DNA from: a virus | Direction: 5' to 3' (one strand) | Virus record (IMG/VR): IMGVR_UViG_3300012032_000006 | Location: 1-32,581 of that record | Length of the DNA: 32,581 nt | Shown here: positions 1-8,793 of the stretch, piece by piece | Layout: each line of letters opens with the position of its first letter | Position numbering within the stretch: the stretch's first letter is position 1 | The notes under the pieces: model-generated | The model's database searches: none | The model's input: only the letters and a program-made list of their open reading frames with translations | What the model was told of the DNA's origin: nothing | Position numbers and translations under genes: made by a program

Positions 1-3000
1 GAATCTATCTTGAATGGAACGAGTACACTAATCTAAACAGAATCAACAACAATAGTACTTCAGATGTATTTGAACAGATTGTTCCGTTTGGAGATGTAAA
101 CACAGATGTCACCGATGTAATAGACGTTGAGTTTATTGAAAAAGGTCACGATATTGTTCGTAAGGTAGACAATATCCTATACATTGATCAAGCACAATCG
201 CTGCCATCTGTCGGCGATACTGTAACAACAGATTCAGGTTCAGGCGTTGTATACAAGAGATTCCAACAGGACTTTGACCTAGTACTTTACCTTGTTGATG
301 TTCAAGGTTTCATTGATGTTACTGATTCGCTGTTCTTTGAAGGTGACCTAGTTGGAACATATACACAGCCAGGAACTACTATCAATCCAGAACTAGGCGG
401 ATGGTGGTACATTGAGACAGATTCTGGTGATTCATCAGAATCTGTATATACAAACTCAGAAGCAGATGCATCTATCGATGACTTTGGCGATCAAGCAGTT
501 GGTTTAGTGTATCAAGACTTTATTCAAGTACGAGCCGAAGCGCCAAACCGTGCAGTCAACAAGTTCTACAACATAGCAGACGAATTAGGCGAGCTGGGCG
601 ATACTGAAATCAGAAGCTTCATAACCAGCTTGTCGTTTGTTGGGGACATTCAACAAACCAGCGGACAAACTGTTTACGAAGACTCACGTTGGGTTATCAG
701 ACTGCCTGCAGACCAAACTGTACAGCAGGAACTAATTTCTGCAGGCGAATTCCAGTTGTGGGTTAACAACAGTTTGGTTAGCGACGATGTTACTGACTAC
801 GGGTTTGACTACAGTTACTTGAACGGTGTACAAGGCCTGTCGCCAGTAACTCACACAATTGAAGAACTGTGGGATGGTTATATTGACTTTGACTTTACTG
901 TTACACAAACACAAGACATTGACGGTGACGGCACAGTCGGTGACTTCTATGAACCAGACGGTTCGCTAGGCATTGACCCAGCAACAGTGTTTGACGACGT
1001 TACTATAGCAAGAGCAGAAGTTGTTTACTATCAAAAGCGTGCACAAACCAAAGGTAGGATTTACGTTAAACTAAATGCAAACAACCAGTCTCTTGGTAGA
1101 GAGTTTACAGTAAACAACATAATAAGAGTGGACACTGTTGAAGGCAGTATCCCAAGTAATCGTATTATGGGTGTTATTACTGACGTATCAGTGGTTGACA
1201 ACGGCCTAGGACCGTTAGCAGTTATTGATAAAGGAACCCCGTTTGAAATAGCAGCAAGCGAAGAAGCTGATAGGTTCTCCAATCCTTACAACGACTATGC
1301 ACTAGTTAACGGCGAGTACTGGTTCTATGATGTCAATGCAGAAACAGGCAGAGACAGAGCAGCTAAGTATCCTAGTTCAAGTAGTCGTGACTGGTCTCAG
1401 GTATTTAACATTCCGGTCCTTACTACTAAGGATCCTAACGGTATACCAAACCAAGGCGTTTTTGATATCTTTGAAAGAGCGGGAAACAACTGGGTATGGG
1501 TATCTTCTTATTTCGTTCCGCTCACAGGACAAGATTCTAATGCAGGTAAAGAACTACAATTTGCAAAAGAAGGCAACTTATATAGACTATTTGTTTCTAC
1601 AGAAGACAAGGTTTACGTATTTAAAAACGGCTTTGATGCAGACGGTGTCGAATACAAATGGGCGCTGGACACTGACCCAAGATACAGAGGAGAGCTAGGA
1701 GCTATTCCAAGTTCTGTGCAGATTAGTACCGGAGACATTGTAAGATTTGACGATACTCTCTACACAGCAAAGACAATTGTAACTAGTAACGAAACTCCTG
1801 CAACACTTGGTTCGACTAGCAAATGGGAACTATCAGGCAACAACGTTGTAGTTGAAAGCTTCTTGCCGCACACAGCAACAGAAGATCTTTACGGAGACAG
1901 CACGTTCACTGATGCAGGTGTACTAGAGTTTGCAATCACAACAGCAGTTTCTAGCACAGGTCAAGTAGTTGCGATCACAGTAGAAACCGATAGTCAAGAT
2001 TTTACAGACGAGGACTATCGTGTTCTAGTATATCGTCAGCAGAACAATAGATATGTTCTGTCACAGATTATTGATCCTGAAAGAGCAGGCACAAGGTTTG
2101 GTACTAGTATCTCATTATCACCAGACGGCAAAACTCTAGCAATTGGCGAACCAGATAACGACGAAGTAGCTGACAACCAAGGTCTAGTAAGTGTTTACAA
2201 ACTAGCCAACGGTCAGTTCGAGCTTGCTCAAATTGTTGAATCTTCAGCTAACGAAAGAGCAGTAAGATTTGGCCAGCAGGTCAGCCTAACCAGCAACTTC
2301 CTAGCTGTTAGCAGTTCAATATCTGATATTGTATTGCCTACAGACTTTACTGACAGTACAGTCTTTGATAACGGCTTCACTACTTTCTCAGAAAGATGGA
2401 ATAACATTGGCGGCGTTACACTTTACGAGTTAATTGACGGCACTTACTTATACGCTGATCAGTTAGAATTCGATAACGCAAACGTTTCGCAGTTTGGCGA
2501 TGTCTTGCTAGCTGTGCGAAATCACGTTTATGTAGGCGCACCTGATCTAACAGTTGATGACCGTTTGGGCGCACTAATCGACTTCAGACGGTCACAGGGC
2601 GTTAGTGCTTGGAATAAGATAAGAGAGCCAAAGCCGGTTATTGACCTGAATAAAATCAAGGAAGTTTATCTGTTCGACAAGCGTACAAATCAGCTAGTCA
2701 CCTACCTTGATTACATCGATGTACGCCAAGGCAGAATAGCAGGCACAGCAGCGCAGGAAATTAACTATAGAACATTTGTTGACCCTGCTCGTTACAATAT
2801 TTCAAATCAAGAAATACTGCTTGACACTGTTAACAATTGGGAAGAAGAAAACGTTGGCAAAACTTGGTGGGATCTAAGCACAGCAAGGTTTGTGCATCCA
2901 TACCAAGGCGATCCAGTATTCCAGAGCACAAATTGGAACAGCTTGCTTCCAGGCGCATCTATAGACGTGTACGAATGGGTAGAGACTGATATCCTACCTT

Positions 3001-6000
3001 CACGTTGGGATGAAATAGCTGATACGTCCGAAGGAGTCGCAAGAGGCGTTAGTGGACAGTCACGCTATGGTGATAGCGTGTTCTCACAGAAGCTCAAATA
3101 CGATCCTGTTGCAGGCAACTTCAGCAATGTTTATTACTATTGGGTGCGTAATAAGTTTACTGTGCCTAACATAGAAAGCAGAAAGATCAGTGCAGGTAAC
3201 CTTGCTAGGCTAATCCAGGACCCAAATCAAGAGAACTATCAATACGCAGCATTTACTAGCGACAACCGTTTTGTTGTGTATAACATAGACAGCTTGCTTT
3301 ACAGCGACGATATTGTACTGGCTGTAAACCAGTATACGCTAGAAAATCAAGAACAGAATGTTCACGCAGAATATCAGTTGATATCTGAGGGACTAGAAAC
3401 TAGTCTTCCTAAGCGTGACATTGAACGTAAGTGGTTCGATAGTTTGGTCGGCGCCGACGAAAGAGGTCGTGCAGTGCCTGATCCAGACCTTAGCCCAAGA
3501 CAGAAGTACGGTACATTATTCCGTCCTCGGCAGAGCTGGTTTGTGAATCGCCGTGAAGCACTCAAGCAGGTTATCGAACGTGCTAACATTGCACTAGCGT
3601 CTCAACCAGTAGTTGATAGCAAAGACTTAACAAAATTGTTGTCAGCAGAACCAATGCCTGGAACAGAAACAAGACTGTACGATTATGCAATCGATACTAT
3701 TGAAGAATTGCGTTTCATTGGTACTAGTCGTGCAGTGCGAGCTACACTAGACGCTACTGTCGTAGATGGAAGAGTAGTTGACGTTGACGTTGTAAGTCCA
3801 GGTCGATCTTACAAAGACCCAACGTTCGATAATTCATCCGGTGGCCAGCGTCGAGGACCGTCTGTTACAGTACTAGGAAACGGTGAAAACCTACAAGTTG
3901 AGCTGTTCATCGATAACCTAGGCAAAGTCTCAGGCGTAGATATCATCGATGCAGGCGAAAGCTATACTGGCAACATTACTTTGTTAGTAAGACCGTTGTC
4001 AGTGCTGGTACGTGCTGATTCTACAATCGGTGGACGTTGGGCAATATACGAATGGAACAGCGGCACGGGTGAATGGCAGCGTTCTAGCACACAAGATCAT
4101 GATGTGAAAAACTTCTGGGATTATGCCGACTGGTATGCCGAAGGGGTGAACCAGTTCACACTGGTAAACTTTAGAGTTGACCAAACATATCAGCTGCCAT
4201 CAATTGATGACGATATAGGCGATGTAGTTAGAGTTGAAAACGTCGGTACTGGCGGCTGGTTACTGTTACGAAAAATTAACGACTTTGATACTAACGACAC
4301 TACTCTTAATTACGAGACCATTGGTCGTGAAGATGGCACAATTCAGTTGAACACATTGTTGTATGACAACAGTCTAAACGGCGTTGGTTTCGACAGAGCA
4401 AGTTATGACAACAAGTTCTTCGATGCAGAACCAGCTATTGAAACTAGAATAGTTATGCAGGCTCTTAAAGAAGACCTGTTGATCGAAGAACTAGCAGTTG
4501 AATATAACGCACTGTTCTTCACGAGCCTGCGTTATGTATTCTCTGAGCAGTTGAACGTAGACTGGGCGTTTAAGACCAGCTTTGTTAAGGCTAAGCACAA
4601 TGTAGGCGGACTTGATCAAGACATCACATTCCGCAATAACACGTTGCCAAGCTACAACGATTATGTAGAAGAAGTGAAGCCTTACAAGACCAACATTAGG
4701 GAGTATGTAAGTGCACTAGAAAGAGTTGAAGACACAAATTCTGTAGTTACAGATTTTGATCTTCCGCCTCGCTACGACGAAGCACAAGACAGAATTATAC
4801 CACGTCAGGTTACTGTTGTTGACAACAACCTAATAGGACTTGATGCAACGTTCGACGAGTATCCAGATAAGAACTGGACAGACAACGTTGGGTTCAAAGT
4901 AACCGAAATTCAAGTGTCAGACGGCGGCTCGAGATATTTATTTGCTCCAAAGGTTACAATTACCGGCGGAGGCGGAGCCGGCGCAACAGCACAGGCGTTT
5001 ATCAGCAAAGGAAAAGTAAGAAGAGTTCAAGTCCTAACGGCTGGTAATGGCTACTTAGGAGCACCAACAGTTACACTAGCTCCACCAAGCAACCAGGAAG
5101 GCGTAACAGCAAATGCCAGTGCTACAATAGGTGAGTCTGTTGTGCGTAGTATGCGAGTTGAGATCAAGTTTGATAGAATCGCAAAGCGTGCCGCTATACT
5201 TACTCTTGACGAGAAGCAGACGTTCATTGGAACAGCAGTTAACACAGAATTTGCACTTAACTGGCCAATGAGTTTGTCAGACAGCACAGTTACTATTACT
5301 ATAGATGGTCGCGAAGCACTAAGAAGCGAGTATACCTTTAGAAACGTTACTGACAACAGCTTGTCTTATGAAAGACAGCATGGCGTTATTGAGTTCTCAG
5401 CACCACCTGCTCTAGATGCAAACATTGTTGTGAATTACAAAAAGGATTCTTCAATCCTAACTGCACCTGAGCGTATTGACTATCTTTACAATCCTACTTC
5501 AGGCATGATAGGTAAAGACATTAGTCAGCTAATGACTGGCGTAGACTACGGCGGCGTAGAAGTACGCAGCTTTGATTTTGACACAGCAACAGGCTGGGAC
5601 AACGACGAGTGGGCAACATCACCTTGGGACTTGTATGATACAACCTACGAAGATCTTGTGTTTGAATTAGATGGCAGCACAACACTTCTAGAACTTGCTT
5701 CACCGTTAGAAGACGGTGTTGTCTACAACGTTTATAAAGACAGCGAGAGTAACTACACAGGCGGAGCAGTTTTTGGCGCATACTATAATGCTGTTAGAAT
5801 TGACGATCCTGACTATGACGGTTCAACAGTAATTGACAACTCAAACGCTGTGATGGAAAGTATCACAGGTGACGGTGCACAAACAATTATTGATCTAGAC
5901 GAACTAGGTGTGTCAACTGTTGACGGCGACATTCTTATTATACGTAAGAGCACAAGTGACGGTAGCTTGCTGCCAGATACTACTAGCTTTGATACACAGC

Positions 6001-8156
6001 TTGACGGTGGTAGCTTAAACTACGGCAACGCAACTGGTCTAAATGCTGAAGATATTATAGTTGACGGTGACTTGTTTGTTACTCCTATTACAAGCGGCGG
6101 CCCTGAAGAATTAGTTCCAGGTCAAGTACTTGATTCAGTAGACGTTACAGTTTACGAAAGAGTAGGTGACGGCCAGGCCGAAATATTCAATCAGAACTAT
6201 GTTACTGATGGAGTAACTTTAGAGTATACACTAGGTATTAAGCCAAGCAGCGTCGACGGCGTAATTGTAAAACTTGGAGAAACAATTGTACCAGAAACCG
6301 AATACGAAATAGATATTCAGAACAATACATTAGAATTTAACGACGCACCTTCAATAGGACAGAAGTTAACTATCCTAACTGTTGGGCTAAGTGGTAATAA
6401 TGTTCTTGACATTGGAACAGTTGTGTCTAATGGTGCAGAAAAGATTATTGAAACTTCTGTAACTTTACGTGCTGACGTTTCTACACTGTTGCTAGTTAAT
6501 GGCGAAGTTCAAGGTAGCACAGATGTTCTAGTACTAGAAAGAAACGGTCTAGTAGCGTTCGAGTTCGCTGTTGCACCGGTACAAGGAGCAGTAATTGACT
6601 TTGCTGTATTCGTACAGCCGGAAGACGGTATACAGACGTTTAGTCGTGTGTTGAGAGACACGTTTACAGGTGACGGTAGTACCGCAGCTTACACGCTGTC
6701 ACAGGCACCAGGCGCACAAGACCCAGTTGAGTTCTTTACTTTGGTAAATGTTGATAATGTTATTCTTAGCCCGGGCTATAACAAGCAGTTTGTTATTGAC
6801 AACACAACTCAGCTAGAGTACAGCTTCGATAACTTCCAGATACCAGACTTTACTATTGACCCTGCACAAGTTAGAGTCTTTGCAGACGGTAATGAACTGG
6901 TACGTGGTCGAGATTATCTAGTAACAATTGCAAACAGTAGCTTTAGACTAGATCCTGCTTTCTTAATTGAAGGCACAGTAATCGAAGCATATTACACTGC
7001 TGATGCAGACTACTTTATTGATGATAACATCATTACGTTTGCTACTACACCTGATATGGACAAGTCTATTGATGTGTATCAGTTTACTAATCACGATGTA
7101 CTGGATCCAGAGCGTATCAGTTACGATATTACAGCAAGAAGTCATCTTGTTCCTGGAACAGACGAGTTTACAACTTATCACAACTTGCGTGGCGGCAAAG
7201 TCATACTAAGAAGTGCTGCCGCAGGTGTCCAATATGTTTGGGTAGTTGTAAATGGCAAATTGCTATCACCGTCAGATGATTATACGTTATCTGTTGACAA
7301 CAAGATAGTTTATCTTGTAGAGGAGCCTGAAGTAGGTGATTCTGTTGATGTGTTCCACTTTGCAGCACCTGTGCGCACACCTCGTATGGCGTGGAGCAAG
7401 TTTAAGGACATTCTCAACAGGACTCACTACAAGCGTGTTGATAATGCAACCGGTCTTTCACTTGCACAGCCTTTAAACGAGTACGATTTGCGCATTGAAG
7501 TAAATAACGCAACGTCGTTAGCAGTGCCAAGTAAAAGCAGAAATGCACCAGGCATTATCTTTATCGACGGTGAGCGTATTGAATACTTTGTTAAAGACGG
7601 TAATACACTGCGTCAACTACGTCGTGGCACACTGGGTACAGGTGTAAAAGAAACTTACCCAGCCGGCACTACAGTAATTAACAACAGCAGTAGCAAAAAT
7701 ATACCGTATCAGGACAAAACTGTTACGCAGGTAATTGAAAACGACGGTAGTTCAACTAGCTACGAGACACAGTTTAACCTAGGCGGTATAGTACTGAAAA
7801 GTAGTCAGACTTACAGAGACTTTTTTGAAGTGTTTGTAGGCGGTCGCAGGTTGCGCAAGAATGCTAGACAGGAATACCAGTTTGATATGGTTGATGAAGA
7901 TGGCAACATTGTTCAAGCAATTGCACCAGATTCACCCGCAGGCGACATAGAAGTCGACAGAGAGTTTGACATTGTAGTGGATTCGGCAACTAAGGATGTT
8001 ACCTTAGAGCTAGCAGAGTTGCCGTTAGAGAATGAAAGCATTGTAATAGTAAGGAAGACAGGTAGACTTTGGAGCGATCCAGGCACTGCATTGAAGGATG
8101 CTGATAATTCTATTGGCGATTTCTTAAGAAAAAGCATAAGTGAATTACCTGAATAA
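1..8156 (+). CDS. Giant multidomain virion structural protein (5'-truncated by the window)
   Basis: The frame read from base 3 is open from the left edge to the TAA at 8154-8156, so at least 2,717 residues are encoded and the true start lies upstream. The in-frame GTG at 507 is internal. Regions by DNA position: about 1890-2620, FG-GAP/beta-propeller-like repeats (FGTSISLSPDG, LAIGEPDND, RFGQQVSL); about 2630-3660, a module I recall from large marine T4-like phage proteins (WWDLSTARF, VDVYEW-like, KWFDSLVGAD, RPRQSWFVNRREALK); 3730-4000 and 4900-5130, Gly-rich repeats (VTITGGGGAGATAQA); 5200-7380, several fibre-type beta modules of the pattern GDGSTxxYTL...VxVNG...YT...IxF...P..G; about 7560-7640, the IDGERIEYF...LRRGTLGTG motif; and a C-terminal segment (RLWSDPGTALKDADNSI...FLR...LPE). 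No membrane segment or enzyme motif was seen. A baseplate or proximal tail-fibre role is inferred from composition and from the fibre genes downstream. Confidence 0.85.
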   Translation, partial: IYLEWNEYTNLNRINNNSTSDVFEQIVPFGDVNTDVTDVIDVEFIEKGHDIVRKVDNILYIDQAQSLPSVGDTVTTDSGSGVVYKRFQQDFDLVLYLVDVQGFIDVTDSLFFEGDLVGTYTQPGTTINPELGGWWYIETDSGDSSESVYTNSEADASIDDFGDQAVGLVYQDFIQVRAEAPNRAVNKFYNIADELGELGDTEIRSFITSLSFVGDIQQTSGQTVYEDSRWVIRLPADQTVQQELISAGEFQLWVNNSLVSDDVTDYGFDYSYLNGVQGLSPVTHTIEELWDGYIDFDFTVTQTQDIDGDGTVGDFYEPDGSLGIDPATVFDDVTIARAEVVYYQKRAQTKGRIYVKLNANNQSLGREFTVNNIIRVDTVEGSIPSNRIMGVITDVSVVDNGLGPLAVIDKGTPFEIAASEEADRFSNPYNDYALVNGEYWFYDVNAETGRDRAAKYPSSSSRDWSQVFNIPVLTTKDPNGIPNQGVFDIFERAGNNWVWVSSYFVPLTGQDSNAGKELQFAKEGNLYRLFVSTEDKVYVFKNGFDADGVEYKWALDTDPRYRGELGAIPSSVQISTGDIVRFDDTLYTAKTIVTSNETPATLGSTSKWELSGNNVVVESFLPHTATEDLYGDSTFTDAGVLEFAITTAVSSTGQVVAITVETDSQDFTDEDYRVLVYRQQNNRYVLSQIIDPERAGTRFGTSISLSPDGKTLAIGEPDNDEVADNQGLVSVYKLANGQFELAQIVESSANERAVRFGQQVSLTSNFLAVSSSISDIVLPTDFTDSTVFDNGFTTFSERWNNIGGVTLYELIDGTYLYADQLEFDNANVSQFGDVLLAVRNHVYVGAPDLTVDDRLGALIDFRRSQGVSAWNKIREPKPVIDLNKIKEVYLFDKRTNQLVTYLDYIDVRQGRIAGTAAQEINYRTFVDPARYNISNQEILLDTVNNWEEENVGKTWWDLSTARFVHPYQGDPVFQSTNWNSLLPGASIDVYEWVETDILPSRWDEIADTSEGVARGVSGQSRYGDSVFSQKLKYDPVAGNFSNVYYYWVRNKFTVPNIESRKISAGNLARLIQDPNQENYQYAAFTSDNRFVVYNIDSLLYSDDIVLAVNQYTLENQEQNVHAEYQLISEGLETSLPKRDIERKWFDSLVGADERGRAVPDPDLSPRQKYGTLFRPRQSWFVNRREALKQVIERANIALASQPVVDSKDLTKLLSAEPMPGTETRLYDYAIDTIEELRFIGTSRAVRATLDATVVDGRVVDVDVVSPGRSYKDPTFDNSSGGQRRGPSVTVLGNGENLQVELFIDNLGKVSGVDIIDAGESYTGNITLLVRPLSVLVRADSTIGGRWAIYEWNSGTGEWQRSSTQDHDVKNFWDYADWYAEGVNQFTLVNFRVDQTYQLPSIDDDIGDVVRVENVGTGGWLLLRKINDFDTNDTTLNYETIGREDGTIQLNTLLYDNSLNGVGFDRASYDNKFFDAEPAIETRIVMQALKEDLLIEELAVEYNALFFTSLRYVFSEQLNVDWAFKTSFVKAKHNVGGLDQDITFRNNTLPSYNDYVEEVKPYKTNIREYVSALERVEDTNSVVTDFDLPPRYDEAQDRIIPRQVTVVDNNLIGLDATFDEYPDKNWTDNVGFKVTEIQVSDGGSRYLFAPKVTITGGGGAGATAQAFISKGKVRRVQVLTAGNGYLGAPTVTLAPPSNQEGVTANASATIGESVVRSMRVEIKFDRIAKRAAILTLDEKQTFIGTAVNTEFALNWPMSLSDSTVTITIDGREALRSEYTFRNVTDNSLSYERQHGVIEFSAPPALDANIVVNYKKDSSILTAPERIDYLYNPTSGMIGKDISQLMTGVDYGGVEVRSFDFDTATGWDNDEWATSPWDLYDTTYEDLVFELDGSTTLLELASPLEDGVVYNVYKDSESNYTGGAVFGAYYNAVRIDDPDYDGSTVIDNSNAVMESITGDGAQTIIDLDELGVSTVDGDILIIRKSTSDGSLLPDTTSFDTQLDGGSLNYGNATGLNAEDIIVDGDLFVTPITSGGPEELVPGQVLDSVDVTVYERVGDGQAEIFNQNYVTDGVTLEYTLGIKPSSVDGVIVKLGETIVPETEYEIDIQNNTLEFNDAPSIGQKLTILTVGLSGNNVLDIGTVVSNGAEKIIETSVTLRADVSTLLLVNGEVQGSTDVLVLERNGLVAFEFAVAPVQGAVIDFAVFVQPEDGIQTFSRVLRDTFTGDGSTAAYTLSQAPGAQDPVEFFTLVNVDNVILSPGYNKQFVIDNTTQLEYSFDNFQIPDFTIDPAQVRVFADGNELVRGRDYLVTIANSSFRLDPAFLIEGTVIEAYYTADADYFIDDNIITFATTPDMDKSIDVYQFTNHDVLDPERISYDITARSHLVPGTDEFTTYHNLRGGKVILRSAAAGVQYVWVVVNGKLLSPSDDYTLSVDNKIVYLVEEPEVGDSVDVFHFAAPVRTPRMAWSKFKDILNRTHYKRVDNATGLSLAQPLNEYDLRIEVNNATSLAVPSKSRNAPGIIFIDGERIEYFVKDGNTLRQLRRGTLGTGVKETYPAGTTVINNSSSKNIPYQDKTVTQVIENDGSSTSYETQFNLGGIVLKSSQTYRDFFEVFVGGRRLRKNARQEYQFDMVDEDGNIVQAIAPDSPAGDIEVDREFDIVVDSATKDVTLELAELPLENESIVIVRKTGRLWSDPGTALKDADNSIGDFLRKSISELPE

Positions 8157-8159
8157 ATA
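8152..8159 (+). promoter_or_regulatory. T4-type late promoter octamer (AATAAATA)
   Basis: AATAAATA matches the T4 late consensus TATAAATA at 7 of 8 bases and overlaps the stop codon of the giant virion gene. The ATG of the next gene is 25 nt beyond it, leaving room for a start site about 6 nt downstream and a short leader. Similar octamers sit in the same place before three other plus-strand genes in this window. AT-rich stop-codon junctions can produce such matches by chance. Confidence 0.45.
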
Positions 8160-8184
8160 CACTAACGAAATGGAATAATCACAC

Positions 8185-8793
8185 ATGGTAAACGAAACTA
8201 ACGGCGTGTTCATACAGGGACACATCAAAATACACGATCCTGAAACTGGTGAGGTTCTTGTCAACAAAAAGAATGCTATCCATTATGAGAATATGAGTAT
8301 TGCCCTTGCACAGAGCTTGGGCAACGAAGGCAACGGTCCTATATCTGAAATGAGCTTTGGTAACGGAGGCACTAGTATTGATCCTACAGGTGTTATTACG
8401 TATCTTACTCCTAATTCAACAGGCACTAATGCTAGTCTCTATAATCAAACATTCAGTAAAATTGTCGACGACAGAAACGCTAACAATTTGGATCCGAATA
8501 GAAACAAGATAGAAACAAGACACGTAAGCGGTACGAACTACACTGACGTTATTGTTACTTGTTTGTTAGACTACGGCGAGCCAAATGGGCAGGATGCGTT
8601 TGATACAGCAGCTTCAACAGACGCTCCGTTTGTGTTTGACGAACTAGGACTGCGTAGTGCACCGGTTGCAGGACAGGAAAGAGGCAGATTGCTAACTCAT
8701 GTTATCTTCCATCCAGAACAAAAGTCACTCAACCGGTTGATACAAATTGATTACACCGTCAGAGTGCAGAGTCTCAGTGGAGGTAATACCTAA
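8185..8793 (+). CDS. Conserved virion (tail/fibre-associated) protein, 202 aa
   Basis: A 202-residue protein without a signal peptide or membrane segment. The N-terminus (GVFIQGHIKIHDPETGEVLV, then NAIHYENMSIALAQSL) and the GNGGTSIDPTG turn resemble small phage tail and fibre-associated proteins. The second half (FVFDELGLRS, LLTHVIFHPEQKS, IQIDYTVRVQS) is beta-rich and resembles a C-terminal pattern common in tail-fibre assembly regions. I recognise the type rather than a named family. It lies 28 nt after the giant virion gene, and its TAA overlaps the next ATG by one base (TAATG), which suggests translational coupling to the first fibre paralogue. It could be an adaptor between baseplate and fibre; that role is inferred from position only. 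Confidence 0.7.
   Translation: MVNETNGVFIQGHIKIHDPETGEVLVNKKNAIHYENMSIALAQSLGNEGNGPISEMSFGNGGTSIDPTGVITYLTPNSTGTNASLYNQTFSKIVDDRNANNLDPNRNKIETRHVSGTNYTDVIVTCLLDYGEPNGQDAFDTAASTDAPFVFDELGLRSAPVAGQERGRLLTHVIFHPEQKSLNRLIQIDYTVRVQSLSGGNT

Noticed and set aside
507-509. GTG as the start of the giant virion gene
   Set aside because: The same frame is open without a stop from base 3, and the upstream residues have the same composition, so the codon is internal.
1327-1698. A 123-residue reading frame inside the giant virion gene
   Set aside because: It overlaps a conserved structural frame completely, resembles no family, and has no own start signals. Other out-of-frame and antisense frames inside real genes were rejected for the same reason.
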